Position numbers and translations under genes: made by a program. 64,000 nt of DNA, taken from positions 1 to 64,000 of the forward strand of contig NZ_KB899700.1 of the NCBI RefSeq assembly GCF_000378445.1, given 5' to 3'. Under the pieces are notes generated by a model. That model was not told where the DNA came from. It saw nothing but the letters and a program-made list of their open reading frames with translations, and ran no database searches. Positions within the stretch are counted from its first letter, which is position 1. The number at the start of each line of letters is the position of its first letter. Positions 31,448 to 40,153 of the stretch are shown piece after piece. Source of the stretch: Deinococcus aquatilis DSM 23025 (lineage in GTDB: Bacteria; Deinococcota; Deinococci; Deinococcales; Deinococcaceae).

Positions 31448-32212
31448 TCAGCTCCCGCGCCGCCCCGCCGTCAGGACGCGCACCAGCAGCAGCACCCCGA
31501 AGGCGAAGGCCACCATGATCGCGCTGAGCACCAGCGCGGGCCGCAGATCGCTTTCCAGGGCGCTGTAGATGGCGAGGGGAATGGTGCGGGTTCGGCCCTG
31601 CAACGATCCGGCAAACAGGATGGTGGCTCCGAATTCGCCCAGCGAGCGTGCCCAGGCCAGCACCAGGCCTTCCAGCAAAAATGGCAACGCGAGGGGGACG
31701 GTGATGCGCCAGAAGACGCCCGCGCCCCCGGCCCCGTCCACCCGCGCCGCCGCTTCTATGTCCGGGTCGTAGGCAGAAAAGCCCGCTCTGGCTGTGCGAA
31801 CGTAGTAGGGCGCACTGGTAAACAGCAGGGCCAGCACCACCGCCGCCGGACTGAAGGCGAGGCCGATTCCGGCCAGTTCCAGCGGGCGGCCCAGCACTCC
31901 CGACTGGCCGAAAGTGAGCAGCAGCGCCACACCCGCCACCACCGGAGGCAAGGTGATGGGCAAGTCCAGCAGCGTTTCCAGCAGCGCGTGACCGGGAAAG
32001 CGGCGACGGGACAGCAGCCAGGCCGTGGGGGTGCCCAGCAACACTGTCAGCAGCAGACTCAGGCCCGAAGTCCACACACTGACCCGCAGGGCGTCCACGA
32101 CCACTGGACTCAGCAGCGTGGGCAAAAAGTCGGCGGTGATCCCGCGACCCAGCAGCACCAGCGTCGGCAACAGCAAAAAGACCACCAGGACGGCGCTCAG
32201 GGCCAGTGGCAA
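31448..32212 (-). CDS. modB: Molybdate ABC transporter permease
   Basis: 254 residues with five or six membrane spans. The family blocks are PTAWLLSRRRFPGHALLETLLDLPITLPPVVAG and AARVDGAGGAGVFWRITVPLALP (EAA loop), plus SLGEFGATILFAG, which is very characteristic of ModB. With ModA encoded upstream it imports molybdate. The start appears to be TTG at 32212, since no ATG or GTG lies between there and the frame opening in a sensible place. No modC ATPase gene is present in the window; the region right after modB holds none. Confidence 0.9.
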   Translation of the reverse strand: MPLALSAVLVVFLLLPTLVLLGRGITADFLPTLLSPVVVDALRVSVWTSGLSLLLTVLLGTPTAWLLSRRRFPGHALLETLLDLPITLPPVVAGVALLLTFGQSGVLGRPLELAGIGLAFSPAAVVLALLFTSAPYYVRTARAGFSAYDPDIEAAARVDGAGGAGVFWRITVPLALPFLLEGLVLAWARSLGEFGATILFAGSLQGRTRTIPLAIYSALESDLRPALVLSAIMVAFAFGVLLLVRVLTAGRRGS

Positions 32213-32592
32213 CGGCGGCCAGGACGGGCGTTTTATGGCCTGACCTGGCCGGGTCGGAACTTATCGGACCGATCCCAGGCGAATCCCGCCGTATTGAAAT
32301 TTGGCGAGAAGTGACCTGAATACCCGCGCAGGCAAGCGGCTGGGACAAAAGGCAGCTTCCCTGAGCTGAACGCCGAGGCGGCTGGCTGGCGGCTATACGG
32401 GAACTGGCCGGAACGTTGCAGGCCGGGTCGATCAACTGGACGGGGGACGCGGCGCGGCACAGACACCACGCCAATCTATCCCGGCCCATCCATCTCGGCC
32501 AATCGAGAGCGGTGGTCAAAAGTATGGTTTGCTGTTGACCGAATGGAAGTATCGGAAGTCTCTTGTCTGACGCGGTGCTTTGGACCCCTGCT
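32213..32592. other. 380-base gap between modA and modB
   Basis: No gene is supported here. The length is unusual between two transporter genes. A minus frame crosses it but has no family features and is out of frame with modB. I looked for a molybdenum-cofactor-type riboswitch and see no convincing core. It could hold a separate modB promoter or the remains of a deleted gene. Confidence 0.35.
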
Positions 32593-33363
32593 CTAACGTG
32601 CCCTGACAAAGCCCCACTTGCCCAGCACGCGCTGGCCCTCGGCAGACAGCACGTAGGCGATGAAGGCCCGCGCCGCCGCTGGGTTCCGGCTGGAGGCCAG
32701 AGGGCCGACAGGGTAACTGACCAGCGGATTGAAGCGCGTCGGCAGGCCGATGGTTCTCACGTCTTTTTTGAGGGGGGGCGTCACGTCGCTGACATAGACC
32801 ACTGCCGCGTCCCCCTGTCCCAGCTGAATTTTCACGGCCAGCTGCCGCACATTGGGTTCCTCGCTGACCACATTGGCCTGCACACGCCTGCCAAAGTCGC
32901 TTCCGTAGGTTCCGGCTTTCGTGATCAGGTCAAAGGCTCTGCGGGTGGCGTCTCCGACGGGCACATTCTTGTCGGCCAGCACCAGCCGGACGCCGGGGCG
33001 GGCGAGGTCGGCCAACGTCTTGACTGCCGAACTGCTTCTGGGCGCAATGACGGTCAGGCGGTTGCGGGCAAAAGTCTGACCCGGTGCGGCGCGGCCTGCC
33101 CTGACGAGCGGGTCGAACTGGGCGGCGTTGGCACTGGCGAACACGTCGGCCTGTGCGCCCTGCTCCAACTGCGTGCGGAGGGCCTGCGAGCCGGCGAACT
33201 GAAACACCGTCCTGTTTCCGGTCTGGGCATCGAATTTCTGACCTATTTCGGTAAAAGCGTCGGTGAGACTGGACGCCGCGAACACGGTGAGCTGGGCAGC
33301 CTGGGCACCACTCAGGGAAGCCGCGCCGAGGCTGAGAGAAAGCAGAGCAACAAAAGAGCGCAT
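32593..33363 (-). CDS. modA: Molybdate-binding periplasmic protein
   Basis: 256 residues. Signal peptide FVALLSLSLGAASLSGAQAA, then the ModA start LTVFAASSLTDAFTEIGQKF with the Ser pair that holds the oxyanion. Later blocks are GSQALRTQLEQGAQADVFASA, VLADKNVPVGDATRRAF and GDAAVVYVSDV. Start ATG 33363 is preferred: CATACT lies 7 bases before it, fitting a leaderless message, and the signal peptide begins there. It delivers molybdate or tungstate to ModB. It is divergent from the nhaA leader. Confidence 0.93.
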   Translation of the reverse strand: MRSFVALLSLSLGAASLSGAQAAQLTVFAASSLTDAFTEIGQKFDAQTGNRTVFQFAGSQALRTQLEQGAQADVFASANAAQFDPLVRAGRAAPGQTFARNRLTVIAPRSSSAVKTLADLARPGVRLVLADKNVPVGDATRRAFDLITKAGTYGSDFGRRVQANVVSEEPNVRQLAVKIQLGQGDAAVVYVSDVTPPLKKDVRTIGLPTRFNPLVSYPVGPLASSRNPAAARAFIAYVLSAEGQRVLGKWGFVRAR

Positions 33364-33486
33364 CGGCTCAAGTATGTCGTGGTGTGGGAGCCAGGGGCGC
33401 GGCCTCATCCCACTGCTCTGTCTTTACCGACACCTTATCTCCTTACAGTCGTTGCCTGCGGTGCCGTACACTTGATTCACAGTAAC

Positions 33487-33560
33487 GCCGTTCTGACGGC
33501 AGGTGCCAACGGCCATACGTTGACCTGGTGGAGTCCGCATATCGGCCTCCGCTTTTGTTT
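33487..33560 (+). promoter_or_regulatory. Structured nhaA leader ending in an intrinsic terminator
   Basis: Three hairpins stand back to back. First, GCCGT/ACGGC (33487-33500). Second, AGGT..CAACG/CGTTG ACCT (33501-33526), with a 2-base bulge. Third, GTGGAG-T-CCG / CGG-C-CTCCGC (33528-33552), followed by TTTTGTTT (33553-33560). The third has the form of a terminator, yet it lies 99 bases before the nhaA start codon, so it should act as an attenuator. Cation-sensing riboswitches before nhaA genes are known in other bacteria, but I could not match this leader to a published motif. Confidence 0.55.
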
Positions 33561-33658
33561 ATGTCGTGTCTTTTTTTCGCTTCTCTGTGCATCTGTTTGG
33601 TTCAGGCACATTTGCTGCTGTCCCCTTTTCGATCCGCTGTCCCTGTTCTGGAGGTTTT

Positions 33659-34957
33659 ATGTCACCGTCCCCTGTTGCTGCTTCTCCCTTTGCCCGGTTT
33701 GTTCACAATGGAGCTTTTGCAGGCCTGCTGCTGGTCTGCACGGCGCTGATCGCCTTCGTCTGGGCCAATTCGCCCCTGCGTGACAGCTACGCCACCTTTC
33801 AAAAGACCTACTTTTCTCTGAACCTCGGTGAGTCGTCCCTCAGGCTCTCGCTGGAGCACTGGGTCAACGATGGCCTGATGGCGGTGTTTTTCCTGCTGGT
33901 CGGGCTGGAAATCAAGCGTGAACTGCTGATCGGTGAACTGGCCTCCCGGCGGCGGGCCACCCTGGCTGTAGCGGCAGCGGCGGGAGGCATGCTGATTCCA
34001 GCGGGGATCTACGCGCTGCTGAACGCAGGGGGGCCGGGCACCTCGGGCTGGGGCGTGCCGATGGCGACCGATATCGCCTTTGCGTTGGGCGTGCTGGCGT
34101 TGCTGGGTTCACGCGTGCCTGTGGGCCTCAAGGTCTTCCTGACCGCCCTCGCCATCGTGGATGATCTGGGCGCGGTGCTGGTCATCGCCCTGTTTTACAC
34201 CTCCGGGGTGCAGCTCGCCTTCCTGGGACTGGCCGCCCTGACCTGGGGCGCGGCCCTGGTATGCGGACGGCGCGGCGTGGTGAGCCTCAAGCTGTATGCC
34301 GTGCTGGGCATCTTGCTGTGGTTTTTCGTCCTGCAGTCGGGGCTACACGCCACCATCGCCGGAGTCCTGCTGGCCTTCGCCGTGCCGATTCGCAAGCCTG
34401 ACCCTGCCGGATACCTGGCCTCCCTGACCAACGCGGCCAAACCCGGACGCGGCGAGCAGGTCGGGGCACGCCTGCGCGATCTCGAAGACCAGCTGGAGCG
34501 CTCTCAGAGTCCGCTGCACCGCCTGGAACACGCCCTGCACCCGGTCGTCACCTTTGCCGTGTTGCCCGTCTTCGCGCTGATGAACGCGGGCGTCGCCGTG
34601 TCGTCGGGCGGCCTCGGTACCGTGTCGTTGGGGGTCACGCTGGGCCTGCTGCTGGGCAAACCGCTGGGCGTGGTGGGGGGTGCATGGCTGGCGGTACGGA
34701 TGGGTGTGGCGGCCCTCCCCCGGCGAGTTACCTGGCCGCAGATGGTCGGCGCAGGGCTGCTGGCAGGCATCGGCTTTACCATGAGCCTGTTCGTGTCCAA
34801 CCTCGCGTTTGACGATGCGGCGCTGCTGACCCAGGCCAAACTGGGTGTATTGATCGCCTCGGTGATTGCGGCGGTGTTGGGCGCAGTCTGGTTACTGATG
34901 GCCACCCGTCAGGAGAAACAGAATTCGGCGTCGATAAAAGCAGAGGCGAATCTCTGA
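33659..34957 (+). CDS. nhaA: Na+/H+ antiporter
   Basis: 432 residues, about eleven to twelve membrane spans. ATG 33659 is chosen because TGGAGGTTTT precedes it; longer frames would add a non-conserved extension through the leader. [30 protein letters not shown] and [18 protein letters not shown] are NhaA blocks, the last with the Asp pair that binds Na+ and H+. [15 protein letters not shown] is the conserved block near the C-terminus. It exports Na+ or Li+ in exchange for protons. An attenuator-like leader precedes it and a terminator follows. Confidence 0.95.
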   Translation: MSPSPVAASPFARFVHNGAFAGLLLVCTALIAFVWANSPLRDSYATFQKTYFSLNLGESSLRLSLEHWVNDGLMAVFFLLVGLEIKRELLIGELASRRRATLAVAAAAGGMLIPAGIYALLNAGGPGTSGWGVPMATDIAFALGVLALLGSRVPVGLKVFLTALAIVDDLGAVLVIALFYTSGVQLAFLGLAALTWGAALVCGRRGVVSLKLYAVLGILLWFFVLQSGLHATIAGVLLAFAVPIRKPDPAGYLASLTNAAKPGRGEQVGARLRDLEDQLERSQSPLHRLEHALHPVVTFAVLPVFALMNAGVAVSSGGLGTVSLGVTLGLLLGKPLGVVGGAWLAVRMGVAALPRRVTWPQMVGAGLLAGIGFTMSLFVSNLAFDDAALLTQAKLGVLIASVIAAVLGAVWLLMATRQEKQNSASIKAEANL

Positions 34958-35004
34958 GCTGAGCTTGACCGACGTGGAAATCCGGAAGGATATTGAGGTT
35001 GATC

Positions 35005-35033
35005 AGGCGGGCGTCTGCGAAGGCGTCCGCCTT
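35005..35033 (+). terminator. Terminator after nhaA
   Basis: An 11-bp stem with two wobble pairs (35005-35015 with 35022-35032) and a 6-base loop, followed by TTTGATG. It starts 48 bases after the nhaA stop. Confidence 0.6.
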
Positions 35034-35087
35034 TGATGTGGGTGCTGTACAGACCGAGAATCTGAAGGCGGGATAATCAGAAAGATC

Positions 35088-35130
35088 GTGTATACAAATA
35101 AATACACAACAATTCTCCCGGATCTACACT
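35088..35130 (+). promoter_or_regulatory. Promoter region with a GTGTAT-N8-ATACAC inverted repeat
   Basis: GTGTAT at 35088-35093 and ATACAC at 35102-35107 form an AT-rich inverted repeat, a plausible operator. TACACT at 35125-35130 could be the -10 box; it lies 9 bases before the ATG of the recombinase-like gene. The repeat would overlap the -35 position, as expected for a repressor site, perhaps autoregulatory. Confidence 0.45.
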
Positions 35131-35139
35131 CCTATCACC

Positions 35140-36000
35140 ATGAATCCACAGGAAGAACGCGCTCTGGTGCTTATTCAGGCACTTCGCGACGCCGATCTGG
35201 AGCAGCTGACTGCCACGCTGCATACGGCTGGACTTCTGAGCCGCCCCTTGCCACAGGTGCGGGCCAATCTAAAGGCGATTTTTGCTCAGGCGCAGGCCGA
35301 TCATGTGAATCTGCTGCATCCTCCCGCCGATTTTCAGACGTGGTTGTATGGGCCGCTCCACCACCATCAACACGGCAAAACCGTTAGCCCCAACACGGTC
35401 ATTGCCCGCCTGAGCACCCTGCGGGGCGTGTACCAGGCGCTGCTGCGGGAAGAACTGATCGGGCGTGACCCCCTGCGTGACTTTCCCTCGCCGCCGCCGG
35501 TACGCTCCACCGATCCGCTGCCCTCTGCCGCCGAAATCCGGCAGTTGCTCCTGCACGCCGCCGCCCTGGACGACACGCTCTGCGCCGCGTTGACCCTGAC
35601 CTATGAACACGCGATGCAGGCCCGCGAACTGATCGCGCTGCGCTGGGGGGCGCTCGATTCGGCGCGGGGAACCCTGCTGCGCCGCCGCACATTGAGCGTA
35701 CTCAGCGCTTCGGCACAGGCCGCCCTTCAGCCACTTTTGACCCGTGCAGGCGGCCCGCTCCACGCTTCCGAAGAGCTGCAAATTTTTCCCTATGACAGCC
35801 TCGACGCCCTGAGGCTACAGACACTCAAACTCTGCCGCGCTGCCAATGTGGAGTTTGTCAGTCCAGCCGTGCTGAGGCGCTGCGGCCTCCGCGACCACGA
35901 CCTGACTGCTCAGCAAGCTGGATTCAGCGATCCTCAGGCCTACAAATTGGCGCTGGATGTGGCACAGACCCTGGGAGTACGCGGGAGAGAAGAAAGCTGA
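35140..36000 (+). CDS. Tyrosine-recombinase-fold protein without catalytic residues (paralogue B)
   Basis: 286 residues, aligning throughout with the minus-strand gene at 13052-13918. Shared blocks are LLHPPADFQTWL, then a run of Leu-rich helices (LSTLRGVYQALLREELIGRDPL), LLRRRT, GGPLHAS and QQAGF near the C-terminus. The catalytic-domain topology is recognisable (YEHAMQARELIALRWGALD), but Arg is displaced directly before Glu-Leu. I see no HxxR and no terminal Tyr. A DNA-binding role without recombination is the simplest inference. No att-like repeats flank it. The upstream inverted repeat may be its own operator. Confidence 0.6.
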   Translation: MNPQEERALVLIQALRDADLEQLTATLHTAGLLSRPLPQVRANLKAIFAQAQADHVNLLHPPADFQTWLYGPLHHHQHGKTVSPNTVIARLSTLRGVYQALLREELIGRDPLRDFPSPPPVRSTDPLPSAAEIRQLLLHAAALDDTLCAALTLTYEHAMQARELIALRWGALDSARGTLLRRRTLSVLSASAQAALQPLLTRAGGPLHASEELQIFPYDSLDALRLQTLKLCRAANVEFVSPAVLRRCGLRDHDLTAQQAGFSDPQAYKLALDVAQTLGVRGREES

Positions 36001-36038
36001 GGCTCAAGACTCGCTCTGCCGGGTTGACCTGGGCAGAC

Positions 36039-37199
36039 TCAGGCCCGGCCCAGAGCCGATACGATCTGGACTTTTCCCGCTGCACGCGCAGGGAGCAGGC
36101 CCGCTGCCAGCCCCAACACCAACGAGATTCCGAACGCCAGCCCCAGCAGCCGGGGCGTGAGGGCCGCCGCGTCTATGCCCGCCAGATTCTGGGTGTACAG
36201 GTTGACGCCCCCGGTTCCCGCCCAGCCCAGCAGGACTCCTACTGCGCCCCCGACCAGCGCCAGCAGCACACTTTCAGCCAGGACCAGGGCCCGCACGAAC
36301 GCAGGCCGCGCCCCCACAGCCCGCAGGGTGGCAAACTCGCGCATTCGCTCGAACACGCCCATCATGACGGTGTTGGCAACGGCCAGACCGCCTACCAGCA
36401 CGGCAATCAACGAGATCCCCAGGCGGGCGGCGTCACTGATCTTCAGGGCGCGGTCGACAAAGCCCACGAAGTCCGATTGGGTCTGGACTTCCAGCTTGAG
36501 CCGCCCCGAGAGGATGTCGGCGGTGCGGCCTGCCGAGGCCCGCCGCAGCAGTTTGATCGCCACCAGCGACACCTTGCCCTGCGCTCCCAGCGCGGCTTGC
36601 AGGGTGCCGATGGGCAGGAAGATGAACGTATCGGTCAGGCTGTTTTCGGGGCGAATGATGCCGATCACACGCACGCTGGCCTGCCGGTTCAGCCGCAGCG
36701 AACTGCCCAGTTTCAGACCCAGATTCTGGGCAATTCTGGCTCCCAGCACCGCCACAGGCTGTCCTTCGTCGGCGGGCCGCAGCAGCCGACCCTGCGCCGC
36801 CTGCACCCCAGAAAACAGCGCCTGAATCCCGCTTTCGGCAGGCAGACCGTAAAACACGGCGCTCTGCTTGGGGTCAAGGGCCTGACGCAGGTTGGTCACG
36901 ACAGGCGTGATCTGGGCAAACCCCAGTTCTTCTGTCAGGGCCCGCAGATCGTCGGCGGTGCTGGCCTCCAGATTGGGCGCAGGCAGCAGCCCCTGAGCAA
37001 AGCCGTTCAGCGACACCTGCAAGTCGGGGCCGATGCTGCCCACCTCCTGAGTAAACACCCGCCGTACGCCCTCTCCCAGCGACAGGAACAGCACCATGCT
37101 CGCCACGGCCACCGCCAGCCCCGCTGTGGTCAGGGCCGCCCGAACAGGACGGCGAATCAGGCCGCGCCACGCCAAGATCCACAGGTCTCTGCTCTTCAT
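36039..37199 (-). CDS. FtsX/MacB-type ABC transporter permease
   Basis: 386 residues. One N-terminal span ([24 protein letters not shown]), a large extracytoplasmic MacB-like domain (about residues 45-255), then three spans ([79 protein letters not shown]). The [14 protein letters not shown] and [11 protein letters not shown] blocks are typical of FtsX-domain permeases such as MacB and LolC/E. No ATPase or membrane-fusion partner lies next to it in the window. The start at ATG 37199 ([14 protein letters not shown]) is the family start. The substrate is unknown; lipoprotein or peptide export is typical. Confidence 0.8.
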   Translation of the reverse strand: MKSRDLWILAWRGLIRRPVRAALTTAGLAVAVASMVLFLSLGEGVRRVFTQEVGSIGPDLQVSLNGFAQGLLPAPNLEASTADDLRALTEELGFAQITPVVTNLRQALDPKQSAVFYGLPAESGIQALFSGVQAAQGRLLRPADEGQPVAVLGARIAQNLGLKLGSSLRLNRQASVRVIGIIRPENSLTDTFIFLPIGTLQAALGAQGKVSLVAIKLLRRASAGRTADILSGRLKLEVQTQSDFVGFVDRALKISDAARLGISLIAVLVGGLAVANTVMMGVFERMREFATLRAVGARPAFVRALVLAESVLLALVGGAVGVLLGWAGTGGVNLYTQNLAGIDAAALTPRLLGLAFGISLVLGLAAGLLPARAAGKVQIVSALGRA

Positions 37200-37443
37200 A
37201 CGGCTTGCACCTGAAAGCTTCTCGGGCGGGCGTCCAACCGGGCGACCGGATTTCTTGCTGGACCTGCCTGAATTGCAGCCCAGAGGAAGCAAACTGACAG
37301 GCCATGCAGTACAGACGCATGTCCAGCGCTGTTGCGCGTGTGGGAGGAGAGAGCCGGAGGCAGGATCACATCTGCCAACCTATCCCGGCAGTGCCCCGGC
37401 GGTCTGGTCGCATTTCTCCATTTATCACCGCTATGCTCGGCCC

Positions 37444-37980
37444 ATGCCTCAACCTTCGTCTCATCTGGCCTGGCTGGGCACTGTGCCGGGACTGGTGGGG
37501 GTGGCGGCCGTGGGCTGGCTGGCAGCGCGGATCTTCGGCATCCATGGGCCGCTGTTTGCCGTGACCGTCCATATCGCCCTGATGCGTTGGGCGCTGTTCG
37601 TCTTGAGGGCTGTGCAGCCAGAGTTGCGGGGCCGCTGGTTCCGGGTACGCGGCTGGGAGGCAGGCACCTACCGGGCGCTGGGCGTGATGCGCTACATGCA
37701 ACTCCTGCGCTGGGTCGGATGGGAGCAGTTTCGCCGCACAGCACAGGGCTTCAGCGGCAGGCGGGCATCGCTGGTCACCTACGAGCGGGCGACGCGGGAG
37801 GCTGAGTTCAGTCATGTACTGCTGGGGGCCATCGGTTTCGGGCTGGTGGTGGCCGCCGCCGCGCTCGGGAGCTGGAACACGGCGGCGTGGCTGCTGGGGG
37901 CCAACCTGTTTTTCCAGGTCTATCCGGTGCTGCTCCAGCGCACCATGCGGTCACGGCTTCAGAGGTTGGGGGTGGGCTGA
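37444..37980 (+). CDS. CrtO-like acyltransferase family membrane protein
   Basis: 178 residues. TATGCT lies 6 bases before the ATG (leaderless). Two N-terminal spans ([19 protein letters not shown] and the next), then [24 protein letters not shown], an amphipathic block, and a second membrane pair after [24 protein letters not shown]. The E-A-E-x-x-H block and the C-terminal [18 protein letters not shown] pattern recall glycosyl-4,4-diaponeurosporenoate acyltransferase (CrtO), which esterifies carotenoid glycosides. The match is pattern-based. The 3-prime end overlaps convergent rmlD by 22 bases. The rhamnose and glycosyltransferase operon downstream supports a glycolipid or glyco-carotenoid role. 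Confidence 0.5.
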   Translation: MPQPSSHLAWLGTVPGLVGVAAVGWLAARIFGIHGPLFAVTVHIALMRWALFVLRAVQPELRGRWFRVRGWEAGTYRALGVMRYMQLLRWVGWEQFRRTAQGFSGRRASLVTYERATREAEFSHVLLGAIGFGLVVAAAALGSWNTAAWLLGANLFFQVYPVLLQRTMRSRLQRLGVG

Positions 37981-38693
37981 ATTCGGCGTTTCAACCTCTG
38001 CCAACGCTGCACGTTGAGGCTCACGTCGCGGGGAAGCGGTGTGCCCGCCGTGGTGCGGCTTCCCTCCTGAACCTCCGGGCTGCGGCGGCGGGCAAGCTCA
38101 AACACACTTTTACGCTCGGTGGCAATATGCAGGGTTTCCACTTCCAACTCCGCCACATGTAATACGGCCAGCGCAATCTCAGGAGCGATCAAATCCACAT
38201 AATCCTGACTGGTGTAGGCGTCACTGTAGGCCACAGCGTAGGGGAACATCCGGGGGCGAAAACTGGTGCGAATGATCAGATGACGCCTCGCCGCACGCGC
38301 CGCTTCCTCCGCGACCAGTTTGGTAAGGCCGTAATAATTGACTGGCAAGCCGGGTGAATCTTCTTCCCGGTAATCGCCCTGAATGCCATCAAAAACATAA
38401 TCGGTGCTGATATAGACCAGCCGACTGCCCAGCGCATTGGCCGCATGAACCACATGGCGGGTGCCTTCCACATTGACCTTCCAGCAGGCTTCCCGCTGAC
38501 GCTCTGCCCCGGCCACATCGGTATAGGCAGCGGCGTGAATGATCAGCTCTGGACGCTCCTGAGCAACCACCCTGTCCACCTGCGCAGCGTCCGTGATGTC
38601 CAGCTCAGCGTGCGTGGGTGCAACAACGTTCGGAAGCAGTGCACGCAGTTCTGTTCCCAGTCTGCCGCTGCCACCCGTCAGCAAGATCTTCAC
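37959..38693 (-). CDS. rmlD: dTDP-4-dehydrorhamnose reductase-like protein
   Basis: 244 residues, shorter than common RmlD (about 290). NAD(P) site [16 protein letters not shown] at the N-terminus. The active-site Tyr-x-x-x-Lys is in [14 protein letters not shown], and the preceding STDYVFDG block is typical of Rml[27 protein letters not shown] is also family-specific. It completes dTDP-L-rhamnose synthesis by reducing the 4-keto sugar. It starts inside the last codons of rmlC (four-base overlap), and its own end overlaps the convergent gene. The substrate-binding C-terminal part is abbreviated. Confidence 0.82.
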   Translation of the reverse strand: MKILLTGGSGRLGTELRALLPNVVAPTHAELDITDAAQVDRVVAQERPELIIHAAAYTDVAGAERQREACWKVNVEGTRHVVHAANALGSRLVYISTDYVFDGIQGDYREEDSPGLPVNYYGLTKLVAEEAARAARRHLIIRTSFRPRMFPYAVAYSDAYTSQDYVDLIAPEIALAVLHVAELEVETLHIATERKSVFELARRRSPEVQEGSRTTAGTPLPRDVSLNVQRWQRLKRRIQPTPNL

Positions 38694-39229
38694 CCCCGGT
38701 CCTCATCCCACAGCTCAGGCCCGAAATGATCCCAGGGGATGCGGCCCTCGTTGGGGTCTTGAAGGTCGAACTGAGCGTCTGCCGTATACAGAAGAGTCGC
38801 GCCCGCATCCCCTGCCTGATAACCGTGAGCCACTCCACTGGGAATCGACAGCAACGCAGGTTCTTCTCCGGTGAGAATCAGTCTGCGCTTGACGCCCAGT
38901 GTGGCGCTGTCGGCGCGGACATCAACCAACCAGACCAGCAGCTGACCCGTCAGGACACACCACAGCTCGTTTTGCTCTGTCTTGACGTGGATATGAAAGG
39001 CGTTGACCCGCCCCGGCGCTGCCCAGGCCACACTGATCTGGCGTGGAGTCAACGGGTCCGGTAGCCCCTCTACACCCGTTTCGTTCAGGCGGAGGTACTC
39101 CATAAAAGCGCCGTTTGAACTCCGTATCTTTCGTAGCGGCTGTATCCGGACTCCCGTAATGGAGGGCGGGGGCGGGTAGGTCTCGAAAGTCAGTGCATCT
39201 TGGATCGATGGAGGCAACAAAATTTTCAT
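38690..39229 (-). CDS. rmlC: dTDP-4-dehydrorhamnose 3,5-epimerase-family protein
   Basis: 179 residues, cupin fold. NAFHIHVKTEQNELWCVLTGQLLVWLVDVR, then LSIPSGVAHGYQAGDAGATLLYTADAQFD, gives the paired beta-strand and His pattern of RmlC, followed by PNEGRIPWDHFGPELW, close to the usual N-E-x-x-I-x-W block. The catalytic His region matches, but HIHV replaces the commoner R-G-x-H-F, so it is a divergent member. It is between rmlA and rmlD in a tight operon, which fixes its role as the epimerisation step. Confidence 0.8.
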   Translation of the reverse strand: MKILLPPSIQDALTFETYPPPPSITGVRIQPLRKIRSSNGAFMEYLRLNETGVEGLPDPLTPRQISVAWAAPGRVNAFHIHVKTEQNELWCVLTGQLLVWLVDVRADSATLGVKRRLILTGEEPALLSIPSGVAHGYQAGDAGATLLYTADAQFDLQDPNEGRIPWDHFGPELWDEDRG

Positions 39230-39253
39230 CCTTTTATCCTCGTCCCGGCGGTT

Positions 39254-40153
39254 TCAGGGGGACGCCCGGCCTTCCCGGCCCACTTTGAGAAGGTACTGTC
39301 CATACGGACTGTTGCCGTACTGCTGGGCCTGCTCAAGCAGTTGCGCCGTGGTGATCCACTCCTGCCGCCAGGCAATTTCTTCCGGCGAGGCAATCTTCAG
39401 CCCTTGACGGCGCTCGATGGTTTGAATGAAGGTTCCGGCCTCCAGCATGCTGTCATGGGTGCCTGCATCCAGCCAGGCGAATCCTCGCCCCAGCATCTGC
39501 ACCTTGAGCTGTCCCTGCTCCAGGTAGGCACGGTTGATCTCCGTAATTTCGAGTTCTCCACGGGCCGAAGGCTCAAGCTGGCCCGCCATCCGGGTGGCCT
39601 GTTCATCGTAGTAGTACAGCCCGGTGACAACGAAATCAGACTGGGGATGCGCCGGTTTCTCCTGCAAGGAGTTCACCTGGCCTTCAGCATCGAAGCCGAT
39701 GACCCCGTACCGGTGTGGGTCGCGCACCTGATAGCCGAAGATCGTTGCCCCAGAGACCTGCTGGTGAGCAGCACGCAAATACTGCGCCAGATCGTTGCCG
39801 TAAAAGACATTGTCACCCAGAATCAGGGCGCACGCCTGACCGCGCAAAAAATCTGCTCCGATCAGGAGCGCCTGAGCGATTCCCTGAGGTTGATCCTGCA
39901 CCGCGTAGCTCAGCGAAATACCCCACTGAGAGCCGTCTCCCAGAAGGTGCTGAAAAAGCGGGGTGTCGCGGGGTGTAGAAATAATCAGCACTTCGCGCAG
40001 GCCACCAAGCATCAGCGTGGTCAGCGGATAGTAGATCATCGGCTTGTCGTACAGCGGCAGAAGCTGCTTGGACACCGCCTGCGTCGCCGGATAGAGCCGG
40101 GTACCCGCGCCTCCGGCCAGGATGATTCCCCGGCGGACAGGGGGGGCGGTCAT
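39254..40153 (-). CDS. rmlA: Glucose-1-phosphate thymidylyltransferase
   Basis: 299 residues. GIILAGGAGTRLYPATQAVSKQL is the nucleotide-binding signature; YDKPMIYYPLTTLMLGG, LILGDNVFYGNDL and GEYGV-like HRYGVIGFDAEGQ follow, and FAWLDAGTHDSML is the C-terminal RmlA block. It makes dTDP-glucose from dTTP and glucose-1-phosphate, the committed step of dTDP-L-rhamnose. Start ATG 40153 overlaps the rmlB stop (ATGA). Length matches the short RmlA family. Confidence 0.93.
   Translation of the reverse strand: MTAPPVRRGIILAGGAGTRLYPATQAVSKQLLPLYDKPMIYYPLTTLMLGGLREVLIISTPRDTPLFQHLLGDGSQWGISLSYAVQDQPQGIAQALLIGADFLRGQACALILGDNVFYGNDLAQYLRAAHQQVSGATIFGYQVRDPHRYGVIGFDAEGQVNSLQEKPAHPQSDFVVTGLYYYDEQATRMAGQLEPSARGELEITEINRAYLEQGQLKVQMLGRGFAWLDAGTHDSMLEAGTFIQTIERRQGLKIASPEEIAWRQEWITTAQLLEQAQQYGNSPYGQYLLKVGREGRASP

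Noticed and set aside
32213..32592. Possible molybdenum-cofactor riboswitch between modA and modB
   Set aside because: No recognisable core helices or terminator. It lies inside the transporter operon, not before it.
31404..32609. Minus-strand 401-codon frame overlapping modB in another frame
   Set aside because: It is the out-of-phase reading of modB and the gap upstream; the modB frame has all the family blocks.
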